A DNA stretch of 64,000 nucleotides from an uncultured Clostridia bacterium (GCA_934180065.1 CAKPRA010000005.1:12189-76188); one strand, 5' to 3'; positions 17,426 to 27,045 are shown, counted from the stretch's first letter. Numbers and translations are program-made. The notes: generated by a model from the letters alone, not told the origin.

Positions 17426-18946
17426 TTGAAAAATAAAGAGGGATTATTTTCGAAAAATAGCTATGAAACTCAGCTTGAAATTTTATTAGATAGTAAAAAA
17501 TATTCGGATGAATCCAAAGGGTTAATTTTAAATATATTGTATAAAATAGAAAATGCATATAAGGATTATCAAAAAATTAAACCAAATGTAAAATTAAAAA
17601 ATGTTATAATAGATGATATAATGGAAACTATTAAGAATAGATGTGATACTATTGATATTATGGATCCAGAAAAAACTCAAGCAAAATTATATGTAGATAG
17701 AAGAAAAAAAGTAATAAAAACTTTTCCAAGTGAAATAGATTTATTACAGGCGTTTTATTATATAAAAACTCCATACACTAAAAATATTAGAAATATTTTT
17801 GAAAAAGCGGTTTTGATTGCGTTAACTAAGGGAATGGCTTTAAATGGAGTTGAAATAATAAGAGATTTTAATGGATGGTCTTGGAATAATCAATTGGAAA
17901 ATGATTATTCACAGTATTATAATTTGATATACCAGAATTTATTATCATTACTGGGCGAAAATGTATTAGAGCATATAATATTTAAAGAAAATTTATTAGA
18001 AAATTTGTTAGAAAATATAAGAAAAAAATATGGTAATGAAAAATCAGAAAATCTATTTGCAGCTTTAGTAAGATGTTGTCTAATGTTATATATGAATGTA
18101 AGTCCGAAAAATGAACAAGAAGTTTTTGATTATTTTGAAAAAAAGAAGAAAAAGCTATATGAAATTTCAAATAAGTCAAAATATATTGTATCTATAACTC
18201 AAAAAAATAATGAATATATTAAAACTGTAAGTAAAATTGATTCTATTTTAAAAAGTAAAACTCTAATGGAAAAAAAGTTCTCTAAATTGAAAGATAAGAA
18301 GAAGTATGAAGATATTAATACATATAAAAAATGTTTAATACAGTATAAAATTAAATTAGTGGATGAAATAAGCAAAAATAAAAAAATGTCAAATCCTTTT
18401 GAATATATAAAAGAAAAGAAAAATATAGAAGATGAAATAAAAATACTAAGTGATATAAAATTTCGATATAACAATAAAGATAATATGTTTGCAAGTTTAA
18501 TCAATTTACAAAAAAAATATATTGAGTGTTTTTATATTAAAATAGAGGTATATGATTTAAAAAAAGAGCTAATTAATTTGATTTATGAATTAAGATATTA
18601 TAATTATTTACCAGTTAATGATAAAAAAATAAAAGAATTAAAAGAGCTTGAAAATGAGAGAAGAAATTTGCAAAAAAAATTAGTTGCAAAACTATGTGAA
18701 AATAAAGTAGTTGAGAGATTTTCAAGGGATTATGAGAAAAATTACTTGATAGTTAAATATATCTTTGAAACAAAGATCCTTAATATAAATAAGGCTTTGA
18801 TTAAATTAAACTATAAAGATGAAAATTTGTATTTAGAGTATTATGACGAAAATATTTTAGAGAAAACAGAAAATATTAAATTTTCAAATGAAGATTATGA
18901 AAAATTGTTAAAAAAGGCAATTAAGAAAACTAAAATTTTTATTTAA
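17426..18946 (+). CDS. Unknown helical protein between ftsK and a beta-CASP hydrolase
   Basis: A 506-residue cytoplasmic protein, Lys/Asn/Glu rich and predicted almost wholly alpha-helical, with coiled-coil stretches in the second half (about 250-430). It has no membrane segment and no motif that I recognise. The first third is more ordered (NGWSWNNQLENDYSQYYNLIYQ). The start is TTG with AAAGGAGAG 8 bp upstream. It is clearly coding and lies in an operon with ftsK (14 bp upstream) and the beta-CASP gene (12 bp downstream), so a link to chromosome or RNA handling is conceivable, but nothing in the sequence shows one. Confidence 0.7.
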   Translation: MKNKEGLFSKNSYETQLEILLDSKKYSDESKGLILNILYKIENAYKDYQKIKPNVKLKNVIIDDIMETIKNRCDTIDIMDPEKTQAKLYVDRRKKVIKTFPSEIDLLQAFYYIKTPYTKNIRNIFEKAVLIALTKGMALNGVEIIRDFNGWSWNNQLENDYSQYYNLIYQNLLSLLGENVLEHIIFKENLLENLLENIRKKYGNEKSENLFAALVRCCLMLYMNVSPKNEQEVFDYFEKKKKKLYEISNKSKYIVSITQKNNEYIKTVSKIDSILKSKTLMEKKFSKLKDKKKYEDINTYKKCLIQYKIKLVDEISKNKKMSNPFEYIKEKKNIEDEIKILSDIKFRYNNKDNMFASLINLQKKYIECFYIKIEVYDLKKELINLIYELRYYNYLPVNDKKIKELKELENERRNLQKKLVAKLCENKVVERFSRDYEKNYLIVKYIFETKILNINKALIKLNYKDENLYLEYYDENILEKTENIKFSNEDYEKLLKKAIKKTKIFI

Positions 18947-18958
18947 TAGGAGGTACTA

Positions 18959-20611
18959 ATGAAAATAAGCTTTTTTGGAGCAACAAAAACAGTTACTGGA
19001 TCTAATTTTTTAGTTGAAGGTGCTGGGAAGAAGTTTTTAGTTGATTGTGGATTATATCAAGGGTCAACTAAAGAAGAAATAAAGAATAATGAACCTTTTC
19101 CTTATGATTTAAATGACATTGATTTTATGTTGTTAACTCATGCACATATAGATCATTCAGGAAGAATTCCAAAGTTATATAAAGAAGGTTTTAGAAAAAC
19201 AATTTTTGCAACAAATGCTACATGTGATTTGTGTGCAATTATGCTTCCTGATAGTGGGCATATTCAAGAAACTGAATCTGAATGGAAAAATAGAAAAAGA
19301 CTTCGTAGAGGAGAGCAACCTCTTGAGCCAATATATGATGCTGAAACAGCCGCAAAATCGCTGGAGTTATTTAAAGGGGTGCAATATGATCAAATTATTG
19401 AAATTGATGATGATATTCATGTAAGATTTAACGACGCCGGTCATATGCTTGGCTCTGCAACAATAGAAGTTTGGATAAGAGAAAATGGTGAAAATAAAAA
19501 AATAGTATTTTCTGGTGACTTAGGAAATAATGATATTCCATTATTAGCTGAACCTACAATGATTGAAGAGGCGGATTTTCTAGTTATGGAATCAACATAT
19601 GGAGATAGATTCCATATAGAAAATGAAAATAAAGCTGAAAAATTTATTGAAATTGTAACAGATACAATTAAAAATGGTGGAACTGTTGTAATTCCGTCTT
19701 TTGCAGTTGGTAGAACACAAGAAATATTATATGAATTAAATAAAATTAAAGATTCTGATGAAGATAGTCCAGACTTTGATAAAAGATTTGAAATATTAAT
19801 GCATACACCTGTATATGTAGACAGTCCTCTTGCAATATCTGCTACAGAAGTTTTTAAGGAAAATATGGATTTATTTGATGATGAAACAAAAGAGCTAATC
19901 CAAAGAGGAGATAATCCTTTGGACTTTCCGGGATTGAAATTTACTCAAACTGTTGATGAGTCAAAAGCATTAAATGAAAGTGATGAGTCATGTATTATTA
20001 TTTCAGCAAGTGGAATGTGTGAAGTAGGTCGTATTAAACATCATTTAAAACACAATATATGGAATCCTAAAAATACAATTTTATTTGTAGGATATCAAGC
20101 AATAGGAACTCTTGGTAGAAAGATTGTTGATGGAGCAAAAACTATTAAACTATTTGGTGAAGAAGTAGCAGTTAATGCTAGAATTGAGTATATTGAAGGA
20201 TACTCAGGTCATGCTGATCAACAAGGATTATTAAATTTTGTTTATTCTTTTATGAAAAAACCAGACCATATTTTCCTAGTTCATGGAGAAGAAGAGCCTC
20301 AAAAGGTTTTGAAAAATAAAATTACAGAAAATACAGGGTTAGATGTTACAATTCCTGCATATGGAGAAACATATGATTTATCAAATATAGTTAAATTATC
20401 TAATGTAGTTAATCAAGATAAAGTTAAAAATTATGCTAAACTTGAAGTTATAGATAGAATGAAGACTCTTAAAGAAGAGCTTAATGATATGGAAAGTATT
20501 GTTAGAGAAGATATTTTGGCTAATACTACAAATGATATGGAAATAGAGAAAATTAATGAAAGAATTAAACAATTAGAAAGACAAATTGTAGAGATTATTG
20601 AAAATAAGTAA
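18959..20611 (+). CDS. Metallo-beta-lactamase/beta-CASP ribonuclease-like hydrolase with RNA-specificity domain
   Basis: A 550-residue beta-CASP protein related to CPSF73/Ysh1-type nucleases. It has the zinc motif HAHIDHSG (about residue 61), SGDLGNND, the beta-CASP FAVGRTQEIL and VDSPLAISATEVF segments, and the C-terminal SASGMCEVGRIKHHL and GYSGHADQ motifs of the RNA-specificity (RMMBL) region. A helical tail follows. These proteins are metal-dependent endo/exonucleases acting on RNA, though the substrates of the bacterial members are mostly unknown. AGGAGG is 7 bp before ATG. It lies in the ftsK-radA gene run. Confidence 0.88.
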   Translation: MKISFFGATKTVTGSNFLVEGAGKKFLVDCGLYQGSTKEEIKNNEPFPYDLNDIDFMLLTHAHIDHSGRIPKLYKEGFRKTIFATNATCDLCAIMLPDSGHIQETESEWKNRKRLRRGEQPLEPIYDAETAAKSLELFKGVQYDQIIEIDDDIHVRFNDAGHMLGSATIEVWIRENGENKKIVFSGDLGNNDIPLLAEPTMIEEADFLVMESTYGDRFHIENENKAEKFIEIVTDTIKNGGTVVIPSFAVGRTQEILYELNKIKDSDEDSPDFDKRFEILMHTPVYVDSPLAISATEVFKENMDLFDDETKELIQRGDNPLDFPGLKFTQTVDESKALNESDESCIIISASGMCEVGRIKHHLKHNIWNPKNTILFVGYQAIGTLGRKIVDGAKTIKLFGEEVAVNARIEYIEGYSGHADQQGLLNFVYSFMKKPDHIFLVHGEEEPQKVLKNKITENTGLDVTIPAYGETYDLSNIVKLSNVVNQDKVKNYAKLEVIDRMKTLKEELNDMESIVREDILANTTNDMEIEKINERIKQLERQIVEIIENK

Positions 20612-20630
20612 TTTGAAAGGATTATGTGAT

Positions 20631-22583
20631 ATGGACAGGTATTCTAATAGGGCTATTATTGGAAATAAAAAAATTGTTGGTGGTTTTACTGATAAAGGGG
20701 AGCTTCAGAGATTTTGTTATCCATATATTGATGGTAGACAATTTGTGGATTTTTTCCATATAGGATTAAAAATTAATGATTCTAATATTGTATATTTGCA
20801 TAATGATATAAATAATGTTTATGAACAGTACTATATGGAAAATTCTAATATATTGGTTACTAATATAGAAAATAAATATTTTAATTTAAAAATTAATCAA
20901 ACTGATTATTGTGTTGTTAGTAAAGATGTATTAGTTAAAAAATATATTTTTACTAATAATAATTCTATTGATTTGAATTTAAATTTTATTGTAAATAGTA
21001 AGGTTCTAGCTAATAGTTTAGTAAATTATGCTAGTAGAATTTTTGAAAATGGTGTTATTCAGTATAATCATAATCATTCTTTTAGTATTTTTTCAAAAAA
21101 TCCTATATTTGGACATAAATTGAATGATGTTTCTAGTGTTATTCATAGTGGGGTTATAAATGATAAAGATTATATTGGCATGTCAAATGAAGTTGCGATT
21201 TCATATGACTTGGGAACTTTGAAACCTGGTGATAGTAAAACTTTTTACTTATATGTATATGCTAGTGAAAATAATTCAAATTTAGAAGAAGATCTTTTTG
21301 ATAAGATTAAAATAGATGATGAGAAAGAGCTTGAAGAAACTAAAAAATTTTGGAAATCATATGTTTCGGAACATTCTTCAGTGAAGCTTAAAAATGAAAA
21401 TTTATTTAATAAGAAAATTTTAGAGATTTATAATAGAACTATTTTATTGTATCCATTATTAATTAATTATGACTATGGTGGTGTCGCAGCAGCTTTAGAG
21501 GTTGATGATGAGCGTAGTAAAAGTGGGGGCTATAGATATTGTTGGACAAGAGATGCTATTTTTATTACTAAAGCTTTTGATTTATTAAAAATGGAAGAAG
21601 ATTCAGAGCGTTTTTATAATAAATTTTGTCAAAATACTCAAAGTAAAAATGGTATGTGGGAACAGAGATTTTTTACTGATGGAAAATTAGCTCCTTGTTG
21701 GGGTTATCAAGTTGATGAAACTGCAAGTGTTATATTTGGAGTATTTAATCATTATGGGGTAATTAAAAATAAAGATTTCTTGAAAAAGAATTTAAAAATG
21801 TGTGAAAAAGCAACGAAATTTTTATTTCAATATGTAGATAATCTGTTAAATATTGATGAAGCGGATTTAGTAAAAAAAGAGCTTGAAGATAAATACAAAA
21901 AAGTGTTTGACCCTGCTAAACATGTAAGTTATGACTTATGGGAAATGAATGAAGGAGTTCATATATATTCTATTTCTAGTATTATTGCCGGTTTTGAGTC
22001 TATGAAAAAAATATATGAAGAGCTTTATGATGAAGATGAAAATAATGCTAGATTAAAAAGAGAAAAGAGAAATAAATTAATAAGCAAATTAAATAAATAT
22101 ATTGAATTACTAAATAATTTTATTAAATCAGATTTAGTAGATCCATATTATAAAATTCTAAAAAGAAATCTAAATGATTCTAAAATGGATATAAGTGTTA
22201 TGGGTGCGGTTTATCCATTTGAAATTTTTGATACTGATGATAAAGTTATTAAGAATACAGTAGATAAAATTAATATGACTTTAAGAACCTATAAAAATGG
22301 TTATTTAAGGTTTGAACAAGATACATATATGGGAGGAAACAATCCTTGGGTTATTACAACTTTGTGGATGGCTTTATATTACATTAAATCTGGAGAAATA
22401 AGCAAAGCTGAAGATTGTTTTAAGTTTGTTGTTGATACTTCATCTAAATATGGTTTTTTATCAGAGCAGGTAAATAATGATAATCCTGATTTTCAATGGG
22501 TTATTGGTTTAGGTTGGTCTCATGCTATGTTTATTATTGTTTTAAATGAGTTATTGAAATGTTACGAAGAGAAAGAAGGTTAA
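20631..22583 (+). CDS. Glycoside hydrolase family 15 (glucoamylase/trehalase-like)
   Basis: A 650-residue GH15-type enzyme. A beta-sandwich N-terminal domain (starting MDRYSNRAIIGNKKIVG) precedes an (alpha/alpha)6 barrel with GGYRYCWTRDAIF, GMWEQRFFTDG and CWGYQVDETAS, and the later NPWVITTLWMALYY. Family members release glucose from alpha-glucans or cleave trehalose. No signal peptide is seen, so it acts inside the cell, perhaps on glycogen. ATG 20631 is chosen because GAAAGGA lies 8 bp upstream. It is transcribed with radA, whose ATG follows the stop by one base. Confidence 0.85.
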   Translation: MDRYSNRAIIGNKKIVGGFTDKGELQRFCYPYIDGRQFVDFFHIGLKINDSNIVYLHNDINNVYEQYYMENSNILVTNIENKYFNLKINQTDYCVVSKDVLVKKYIFTNNNSIDLNLNFIVNSKVLANSLVNYASRIFENGVIQYNHNHSFSIFSKNPIFGHKLNDVSSVIHSGVINDKDYIGMSNEVAISYDLGTLKPGDSKTFYLYVYASENNSNLEEDLFDKIKIDDEKELEETKKFWKSYVSEHSSVKLKNENLFNKKILEIYNRTILLYPLLINYDYGGVAAALEVDDERSKSGGYRYCWTRDAIFITKAFDLLKMEEDSERFYNKFCQNTQSKNGMWEQRFFTDGKLAPCWGYQVDETASVIFGVFNHYGVIKNKDFLKKNLKMCEKATKFLFQYVDNLLNIDEADLVKKELEDKYKKVFDPAKHVSYDLWEMNEGVHIYSISSIIAGFESMKKIYEELYDEDENNARLKREKRNKLISKLNKYIELLNNFIKSDLVDPYYKILKRNLNDSKMDISVMGAVYPFEIFDTDDKVIKNTVDKINMTLRTYKNGYLRFEQDTYMGGNNPWVITTLWMALYYIKSGEISKAEDCFKFVVDTSSKYGFLSEQVNNDNPDFQWVIGLGWSHAMFIIVLNELLKCYEEKEG

Positions 22584-22584
22584 A

Positions 22585-23952
22585 ATGGCAAAAGCTAAAA
22601 CGATATTTTTGTGCAATAATTGTGGCTATGAATCTGCAAAATGGCTTGGAAAATGTCCGGCTTGTGGTGATTGGAATAGTTTTGTAGAAGAAAAAATACA
22701 AAAAACAAATGATTTTATAATAGGAAAAGATGAAAATAAGAAAACAAATAAACCTATGGCTTTAAATTCTGTGGAAGGTAAGGAAAGTTTTAGAACATCT
22801 ACAGGATTTGATGAACTTGATAGAGTTCTTGGTGGAGGAATTGTAAAAGGATCACTTGTATTAGTTGGTGGAGAGCCTGGAATTGGTAAGTCAACATTAA
22901 TTTTACAGTTATGTGATAAAATAAAAGGTGATGGAAAAGTGTTATATGTTTCAGGAGAAGAGTCTGCTGAACAAATTAAACTTAGAGCTGATAGATTGAA
23001 TATACAAAATGATGATATCATGTTTTTAGCAGAAACAGATATTGATAATGTACAAGCTAGTATTTTAGAGCTTAATCCGAAACTTGTTATTATAGATTCT
23101 ATTCAAACTATGTATTCAGATGAAATAACTTCTGCACCAGGAACAGTAAGTCAAGTTAGAGAAATTACTGCTAGAATTATGAAATTATGCAAATGTAACA
23201 ATATTACTACAATTATTATTGGTCATGTTACTAAAGAAGGTAATATAGCCGGACCAAGAGTTTTAGAGCATATGGTTGATACGGTTTTATATTTAGAAGG
23301 TGAAAGATATTTTTCATATAGAATTTTAAGAAGTGTAAAAAATCGTTTTGGATCTACTAATGAAGTTGGTATGTTTGAAATGCAAAATGAAGGAATGATG
23401 GAAATTTCTAATCCATCTACAATATTAATTTCTGAAAGAGAGGATAATCCTCCTGGATCTGCAATTGTTGCAACAATGGAGGGAACTAGACCGCTTTTGA
23501 TAGAGCTTCAAGCACTTACAAGTACAACTGTTTTTGGTTTTCCAAGAAGAACAGCTAATGGTTTTGATGTTAATAGATTAACTGTTTTAATGGCAGTATT
23601 AGAGAAAAGGGCTAACATGAATATATCTAATCAAGATATTTATTTAAATGTTGTTAGTGGTATTAAAATATCAGAGCCTGCTGTTGATTTAGCAGTATTG
23701 CTTGCTGTCGCTTCAAGTTTTAAAAATTTGAGTATTGCAAAAGACGTTGTAGCAATTGGAGAGGTTGGATTAACAGGAGAAGTTAGAAGTGTCAACTTTA
23801 TAGATAAAAGGTTGAAAGAAGTCGAAAAAATGGGATTTAAGACATGCATTATTCCAGAAAGTAATAAAAAACTATTGAAAGAAAAATATAAATTAGATAT
23901 AATAGGCGTGAAAAATATTAATGAAGCTATGCAGAAATTAAATATTAAATAA
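22585..23952 (+). CDS. radA: DNA repair protein RadA
   Basis: A 455-residue RadA/Sms, a RecA-like helicase that promotes branch migration in recombination. It has the N-terminal C4 zinc finger (C10, C13, C24, C27), Walker A GGEPGIGKST (95-104), the VKNRFG motif, and a Lon-protease-like C-terminal domain lacking protease activity. Its ATG begins one base after the GH15 stop, so translation is probably coupled. Together with disA next door this is the common radA-disA pair of Firmicutes, which links branch migration to c-di-AMP signalling of DNA integrity. Confidence 0.96.
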   Translation: MAKAKTIFLCNNCGYESAKWLGKCPACGDWNSFVEEKIQKTNDFIIGKDENKKTNKPMALNSVEGKESFRTSTGFDELDRVLGGGIVKGSLVLVGGEPGIGKSTLILQLCDKIKGDGKVLYVSGEESAEQIKLRADRLNIQNDDIMFLAETDIDNVQASILELNPKLVIIDSIQTMYSDEITSAPGTVSQVREITARIMKLCKCNNITTIIIGHVTKEGNIAGPRVLEHMVDTVLYLEGERYFSYRILRSVKNRFGSTNEVGMFEMQNEGMMEISNPSTILISEREDNPPGSAIVATMEGTRPLLIELQALTSTTVFGFPRRTANGFDVNRLTVLMAVLEKRANMNISNQDIYLNVVSGIKISEPAVDLAVLLAVASSFKNLSIAKDVVAIGEVGLTGEVRSVNFIDKRLKEVEKMGFKTCIIPESNKKLLKEKYKLDIIGVKNINEAMQKLNIK

Positions 23953-23972
23953 ATACTTTAGGGGTGAATAAT

Positions 23973-25049
23973 TTGAATCAAAGCAGAGATGAAATAATTA
24001 CTGAAATATTAAAATTAATTGCACCAGGTACAAAAATAAGAGAAGGTTTGGAAAATATTTTAAAAGCAAAAACAGGAGGTCTTATTGTAATTGGTGATAC
24101 TAAAGAAGTTTTAGATTTAGTAGATGGCGGATTTAATTTAAATATTGATTATACTCCTGCTAGATTATATGAACTTGCTAAAATGGATGGAGCTATAATT
24201 ATTAGTGAAGACTTGAAAAAAATATTATATGCAAATACTCAGTTGATACCATCACCAAGTATAGTAACAAGCGAAACTGGAACAAGGCATAGAACAGCAG
24301 AGCGTACAGCAAAACAAACAGGGAAAATAGTTATAAGTGTTTCTCAGAGAAGAAGTGTTATTACAATTTTTAAAGGTGAATTAAGATATGTATTACAAGA
24401 TAGCTCAAGAGTAATAACAAAGGCAAATCAAGCACTACAAACTGCTGAAAAATATAAAAAAGTTTTTGATGATAAATTAAATCTATTGAATGAATATGAA
24501 TTTAATGATATAGTTACTTTACAAAATGTAATTGTCTGTATACAAAGAGCAGAAATGATATTAAAAGTTGTAGATGAAGTAAAAAGAGCTATATACGAAC
24601 TTGGAGAAGAAGGTAGACTATTTCAAATGCAATTAGAAGAGCTTCTTGGAAATCTTGAAGAAGAAGAGTCTTTAATAATAAAAGATTATTTAGTATATAA
24701 GAGAAAGAAAACAGTTGAAAAGGCTTTAGAAACAATAAGAAGTATGGATCATGAAGAGCTGATGAATTCTCAGTTAATGGCTAAAGTTTTAGGATATGAT
24801 GATTTTGATAATTCAGAAGAAGTTAGTGTTTTTACAAGAGGTTATAGAATTTTAAATAAAATTCCAAGAATGCCAAATAATATTGTTGAAAATCTTGTTA
24901 CAAGTTTTAAATCTTTTCAATATATTATTCAAGCTGATATACCAGAGCTTGATGAAGTTGAAGGTATTGGAGAGATAAGAGCAAAGGCAATCAAACGTTC
25001 ATTAAAAAGAATGCAAGAGCAATTTATTTTTGATAACTTAAGTATTTAA
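23973..25049 (+). CDS. disA: DNA integrity scanning diadenylate cyclase DisA
   Basis: A 358-residue DisA, which makes c-di-AMP from two ATP and stops when it meets branched DNA. The DAC domain has DGAIIIS and GTRHRTAERTAKQTG (the DGA and RHR catalytic motifs); a helical spine and a C-terminal HhH DNA-binding domain (DEVEGIGEIRAKAIKRSLKR) follow. The start is TTG 23973 with AGGGGTG 6-7 bp upstream; GTG 23964 lies inside that ribosome site. It follows radA by 20 bp. Confidence 0.95.
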   Translation: MNQSRDEIITEILKLIAPGTKIREGLENILKAKTGGLIVIGDTKEVLDLVDGGFNLNIDYTPARLYELAKMDGAIIISEDLKKILYANTQLIPSPSIVTSETGTRHRTAERTAKQTGKIVISVSQRRSVITIFKGELRYVLQDSSRVITKANQALQTAEKYKKVFDDKLNLLNEYEFNDIVTLQNVIVCIQRAEMILKVVDEVKRAIYELGEEGRLFQMQLEELLGNLEEEESLIIKDYLVYKRKKTVEKALETIRSMDHEELMNSQLMAKVLGYDDFDNSEEVSVFTRGYRILNKIPRMPNNIVENLVTSFKSFQYIIQADIPELDEVEGIGEIRAKAIKRSLKRMQEQFIFDNLSI

Positions 25050-25125
25050 AAATATTGTTATTTGATACTAATGAATAATTTTGATTTCTAATAATGTATA
25101 TAAAAAACGAAAGGAAGAAATGTAA

Positions 25126-26013
25126 ATGAAAGACAAAAGTAAAATAATTTTAGTAGTTGTAATATTATTAGTTGCAGCAGTAATTGTAAGAGTATGTTAT
25201 GGAATTAAAGAAGGTAAAAAGAATCCTATAGTAACAATGCAAGTTGCATATCATGATGCAGATGGAAATGAAAAGACAGGAACTATAAAGATGGAATTAT
25301 ATCCAGATGTAGCTCCAGAATCTGTAGCAAATTTTATAGCTCTTGCTAATAACGGATTTTATGATGGATTAACATTTCATAGAATTGAAAAAGACTTTGT
25401 AGTACAAGGTGGAGATAAGGAGGGAACAGGATCTGGATCAGCTTCTGTTAGTGATTTAGATAAATCTGTTGCTAAAGGTAGTGATAAAGATTATACTTAT
25501 TCAATTAAAGGTGAATTTTCTGCAAATGATGTAAATAATACTTTGAAGTTTGGAAAAGGTGTTCTTGGTATGGCTAGATCTGATTATAGTTCATATGGAT
25601 TAACAACTGAGGGATATAATTCAGCAAGCTCTCAATTTTTTATAGTAACAACAGATGATAAGTCATCATTAAATAGTTTAAATCAGTATTATGCTTCTTT
25701 TGGTAAAGTTATTGAAGGATATGAGTTTGTTGAAGAAATAGCATCTGTATATTCAAAAACAGAAGATAGTAATTCTGAGGAAAATAAAACTGAAGATGAG
25801 AGCGAATCTAAAGATGTTCCAAAAATGAATAGTGTTAGAGTTGAAACTTTTGGGGCAAATTATGGTCTTCCAAATAAAATTAATTATGATGAAATTCTTT
25901 CAACTGTAAATAAATATCAGAGCTTATTCAATAATATAAATAGTAATACAAGTACAGATGTAAGTACTAATACAAGTGCTGAGGCTGATGCTACTGGAAA
26001 TGCTCAGGAATAG
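25126..26013 (+). CDS. Membrane-anchored cyclophilin-type peptidyl-prolyl isomerase
   Basis: A 295-residue protein with an N-terminal membrane segment (IILVVVILLVAAVIVRVCYG) and an extracytoplasmic cyclophilin domain (GTIKMELYPDVAPESVANF, FHRIEKDFVVQGGD, SQFFIV). It would catalyse proline cis-trans isomerisation in exported proteins. The C terminus is a Ser/Thr/Asn-rich tail. The Cys after the hydrophobic segment is not in a clear lipobox, so it is read as an anchored protein rather than a lipoprotein. AAAGGA is 9 bp upstream of ATG. A terminator follows at 26031. Confidence 0.85.
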   Translation: MKDKSKIILVVVILLVAAVIVRVCYGIKEGKKNPIVTMQVAYHDADGNEKTGTIKMELYPDVAPESVANFIALANNGFYDGLTFHRIEKDFVVQGGDKEGTGSGSASVSDLDKSVAKGSDKDYTYSIKGEFSANDVNNTLKFGKGVLGMARSDYSSYGLTTEGYNSASSQFFIVTTDDKSSLNSLNQYYASFGKVIEGYEFVEEIASVYSKTEDSNSEENKTEDESESKDVPKMNSVRVETFGANYGLPNKINYDEILSTVNKYQSLFNNINSNTSTDVSTNTSAEADATGNAQE

Positions 26014-26030
26014 GAAATATAATTTGATAA

Positions 26031-26070
26031 AAAGGCGTTATTTTAACTTTGTTAAGGTAATGCTTTTTTT
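26031..26070 (+). terminator. Rho-independent terminator after the cyclophilin gene
   Basis: AAGGCGTTATTTTAAC pairs with GTTAAGGTAATGCTT (with G.T wobbles) over a 3-base loop, followed by seven T. The next 14 bases (GCGCGACTTTTCAT) match the right end of the interspersed element core, so a remnant of another copy may sit at 26071-26084. Confidence 0.75.
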
Positions 26071-26120
26071 GCGCGACTTTTCATGAGTTTTTAATTTTGA
26101 AAATATAGAATAGTGAGTCC

Positions 26121-26282
26121 GTGTAATAGATATTATATAAAAAAATTCGAGTCTTGCTGGTCGCCCATACAAAATGGTGTGAGAAAGGAAATGCCCTCGC
26201 TTAAGTTTGGGAATATGAGGATATTAACTAAAAGCTCCCAAACTGCGCGACTTTTCATTTTTTTATATAATATCTATTACAC
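26121..26282. repeat. Interspersed structured element, copy C
   Basis: A 162-bp copy, the same length as copy A. Its perfect 26-bp terminal inverted repeats (26121-26146, 26257-26282) differ from those of copy A by one T-A to G-C change made on both arms. Core blocks CTTGCTGGTCGCC, GCCCTCG and CTAAAAGCTCCCAAACTGCGCGAC-like sequence are conserved, while the loop between them varies. It lies between the cyclophilin terminator and a minus-strand gene. From 26283 to 26431 I see no gene. Confidence 0.88.
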
Positions 26283-26431
26283 TGGTGCTCTGCTATATTA
26301 TGGAAATATAATTCAGTAATTTTCCTTTAAAAATACTAATGAAAAAAACGAGATTTTTGATATTTAGAGGAAAAAATAATTGCTAATATAAAAATTTATA
26401 TTAGAAGAAAAGTATAAATTAAAAATAGAAT

Positions 26432-26456
26432 CCCCCGCATGAAAAACATGCGGGGG
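26432..26456. terminator. Strong GC-rich hairpin
   Basis: CCCCCGCATG and CATGCGGGGG form a perfect 10-bp stem over AAAAA, 9 bp beyond the stop of the minus-strand gene. On the minus strand it is followed by ATTCTATTTTT, a moderate T-run. Confidence 0.7.
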
Positions 26457-26465
26457 AAAAAAGAT

Positions 26466-26816
26466 TTAGTAGCGACGTGCAGCACGACTCATTTTTTCGG
26501 CAGCTTCATCGTTAATTGAGGCAGCACGACTCATTTTGTCAGCAGCTTCATAGTTAATAGATGAAGCACGCTTCATCTGCTCTGCAACATCCGAATTAGA
26601 TTCGGCAATGAGGTGGTTTTTTGAAGTAATCTGTTCTACGCGTTCGATGAATGCGTTGAGTGTGCGGTGCAGTGGATGGACTCTTGTTTCATGTGTAAGC
26701 GGAATGTCTTCTTCGAATATTCCGCTTAGCATTGCGGTTAAGCTGTTGAGAGCACGAGTGTGTGCTTCAAGGGCTTCTGAGTGTCTGTCCAGTGCCATTT
26801 TTTCTTCGCTAGTCAT
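26466..26816 (-). CDS. Small protein with 14-residue tandem repeats, foreign composition
   Basis: A 116-residue helical protein. The C-terminal third is built of a 14-residue unit repeated nearly three times (EQMKRASSINYEAA, DKMSRAASINDEAA, EKMSRAARRY), matched at DNA level by a 42-bp tandem repeat near 26475-26600. GGAGGT lies 9 bp before ATG. It is clearly richer in G and C than its neighbours and uses codons rare elsewhere in the window, so it was probably acquired. No domain is recognised; the helical repeats and charged N-terminal half suggest a coiled-coil assembly. Confidence 0.65.
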   Translation of the reverse strand: MTSEEKMALDRHSEALEAHTRALNSLTAMLSGIFEEDIPLTHETRVHPLHRTLNAFIERVEQITSKNHLIAESNSDVAEQMKRASSINYEAADKMSRAASINDEAAEKMSRAARRY

Positions 26817-26972
26817 AAGGTGTTACCTCCAATAAAAATATTTATTGAACTTGGGCGAAATCCTAATATCATAGTTCGTTCAGATATAGGATGTTAGGGC
26901 GTATTCCCTTATAAAAATAATTATAACACATTTTATGTTAATTTGCAAGTCAATGAATATAATTTATAGTAC

Positions 26973-27001
26973 TTGACATTTTTGTAAATAAATGGTATAC
27001 T
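26973..27001 (+). promoter_or_regulatory. Promoter of the TetR-YhgE operon
   Basis: TTGACA (26973-26978), a 17-bp spacer and TATACT (26996-27001) form a near-consensus promoter 45 bp before the TetR gene. Just downstream, GAGTATACTAGTATAG contains the palindrome AGTATACT, a possible autoregulatory operator. Confidence 0.75.
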
Positions 27002-27045
27002 AATAAACAGTTTGAGTATACTAGTATAGAGAAAGGATATGTACT

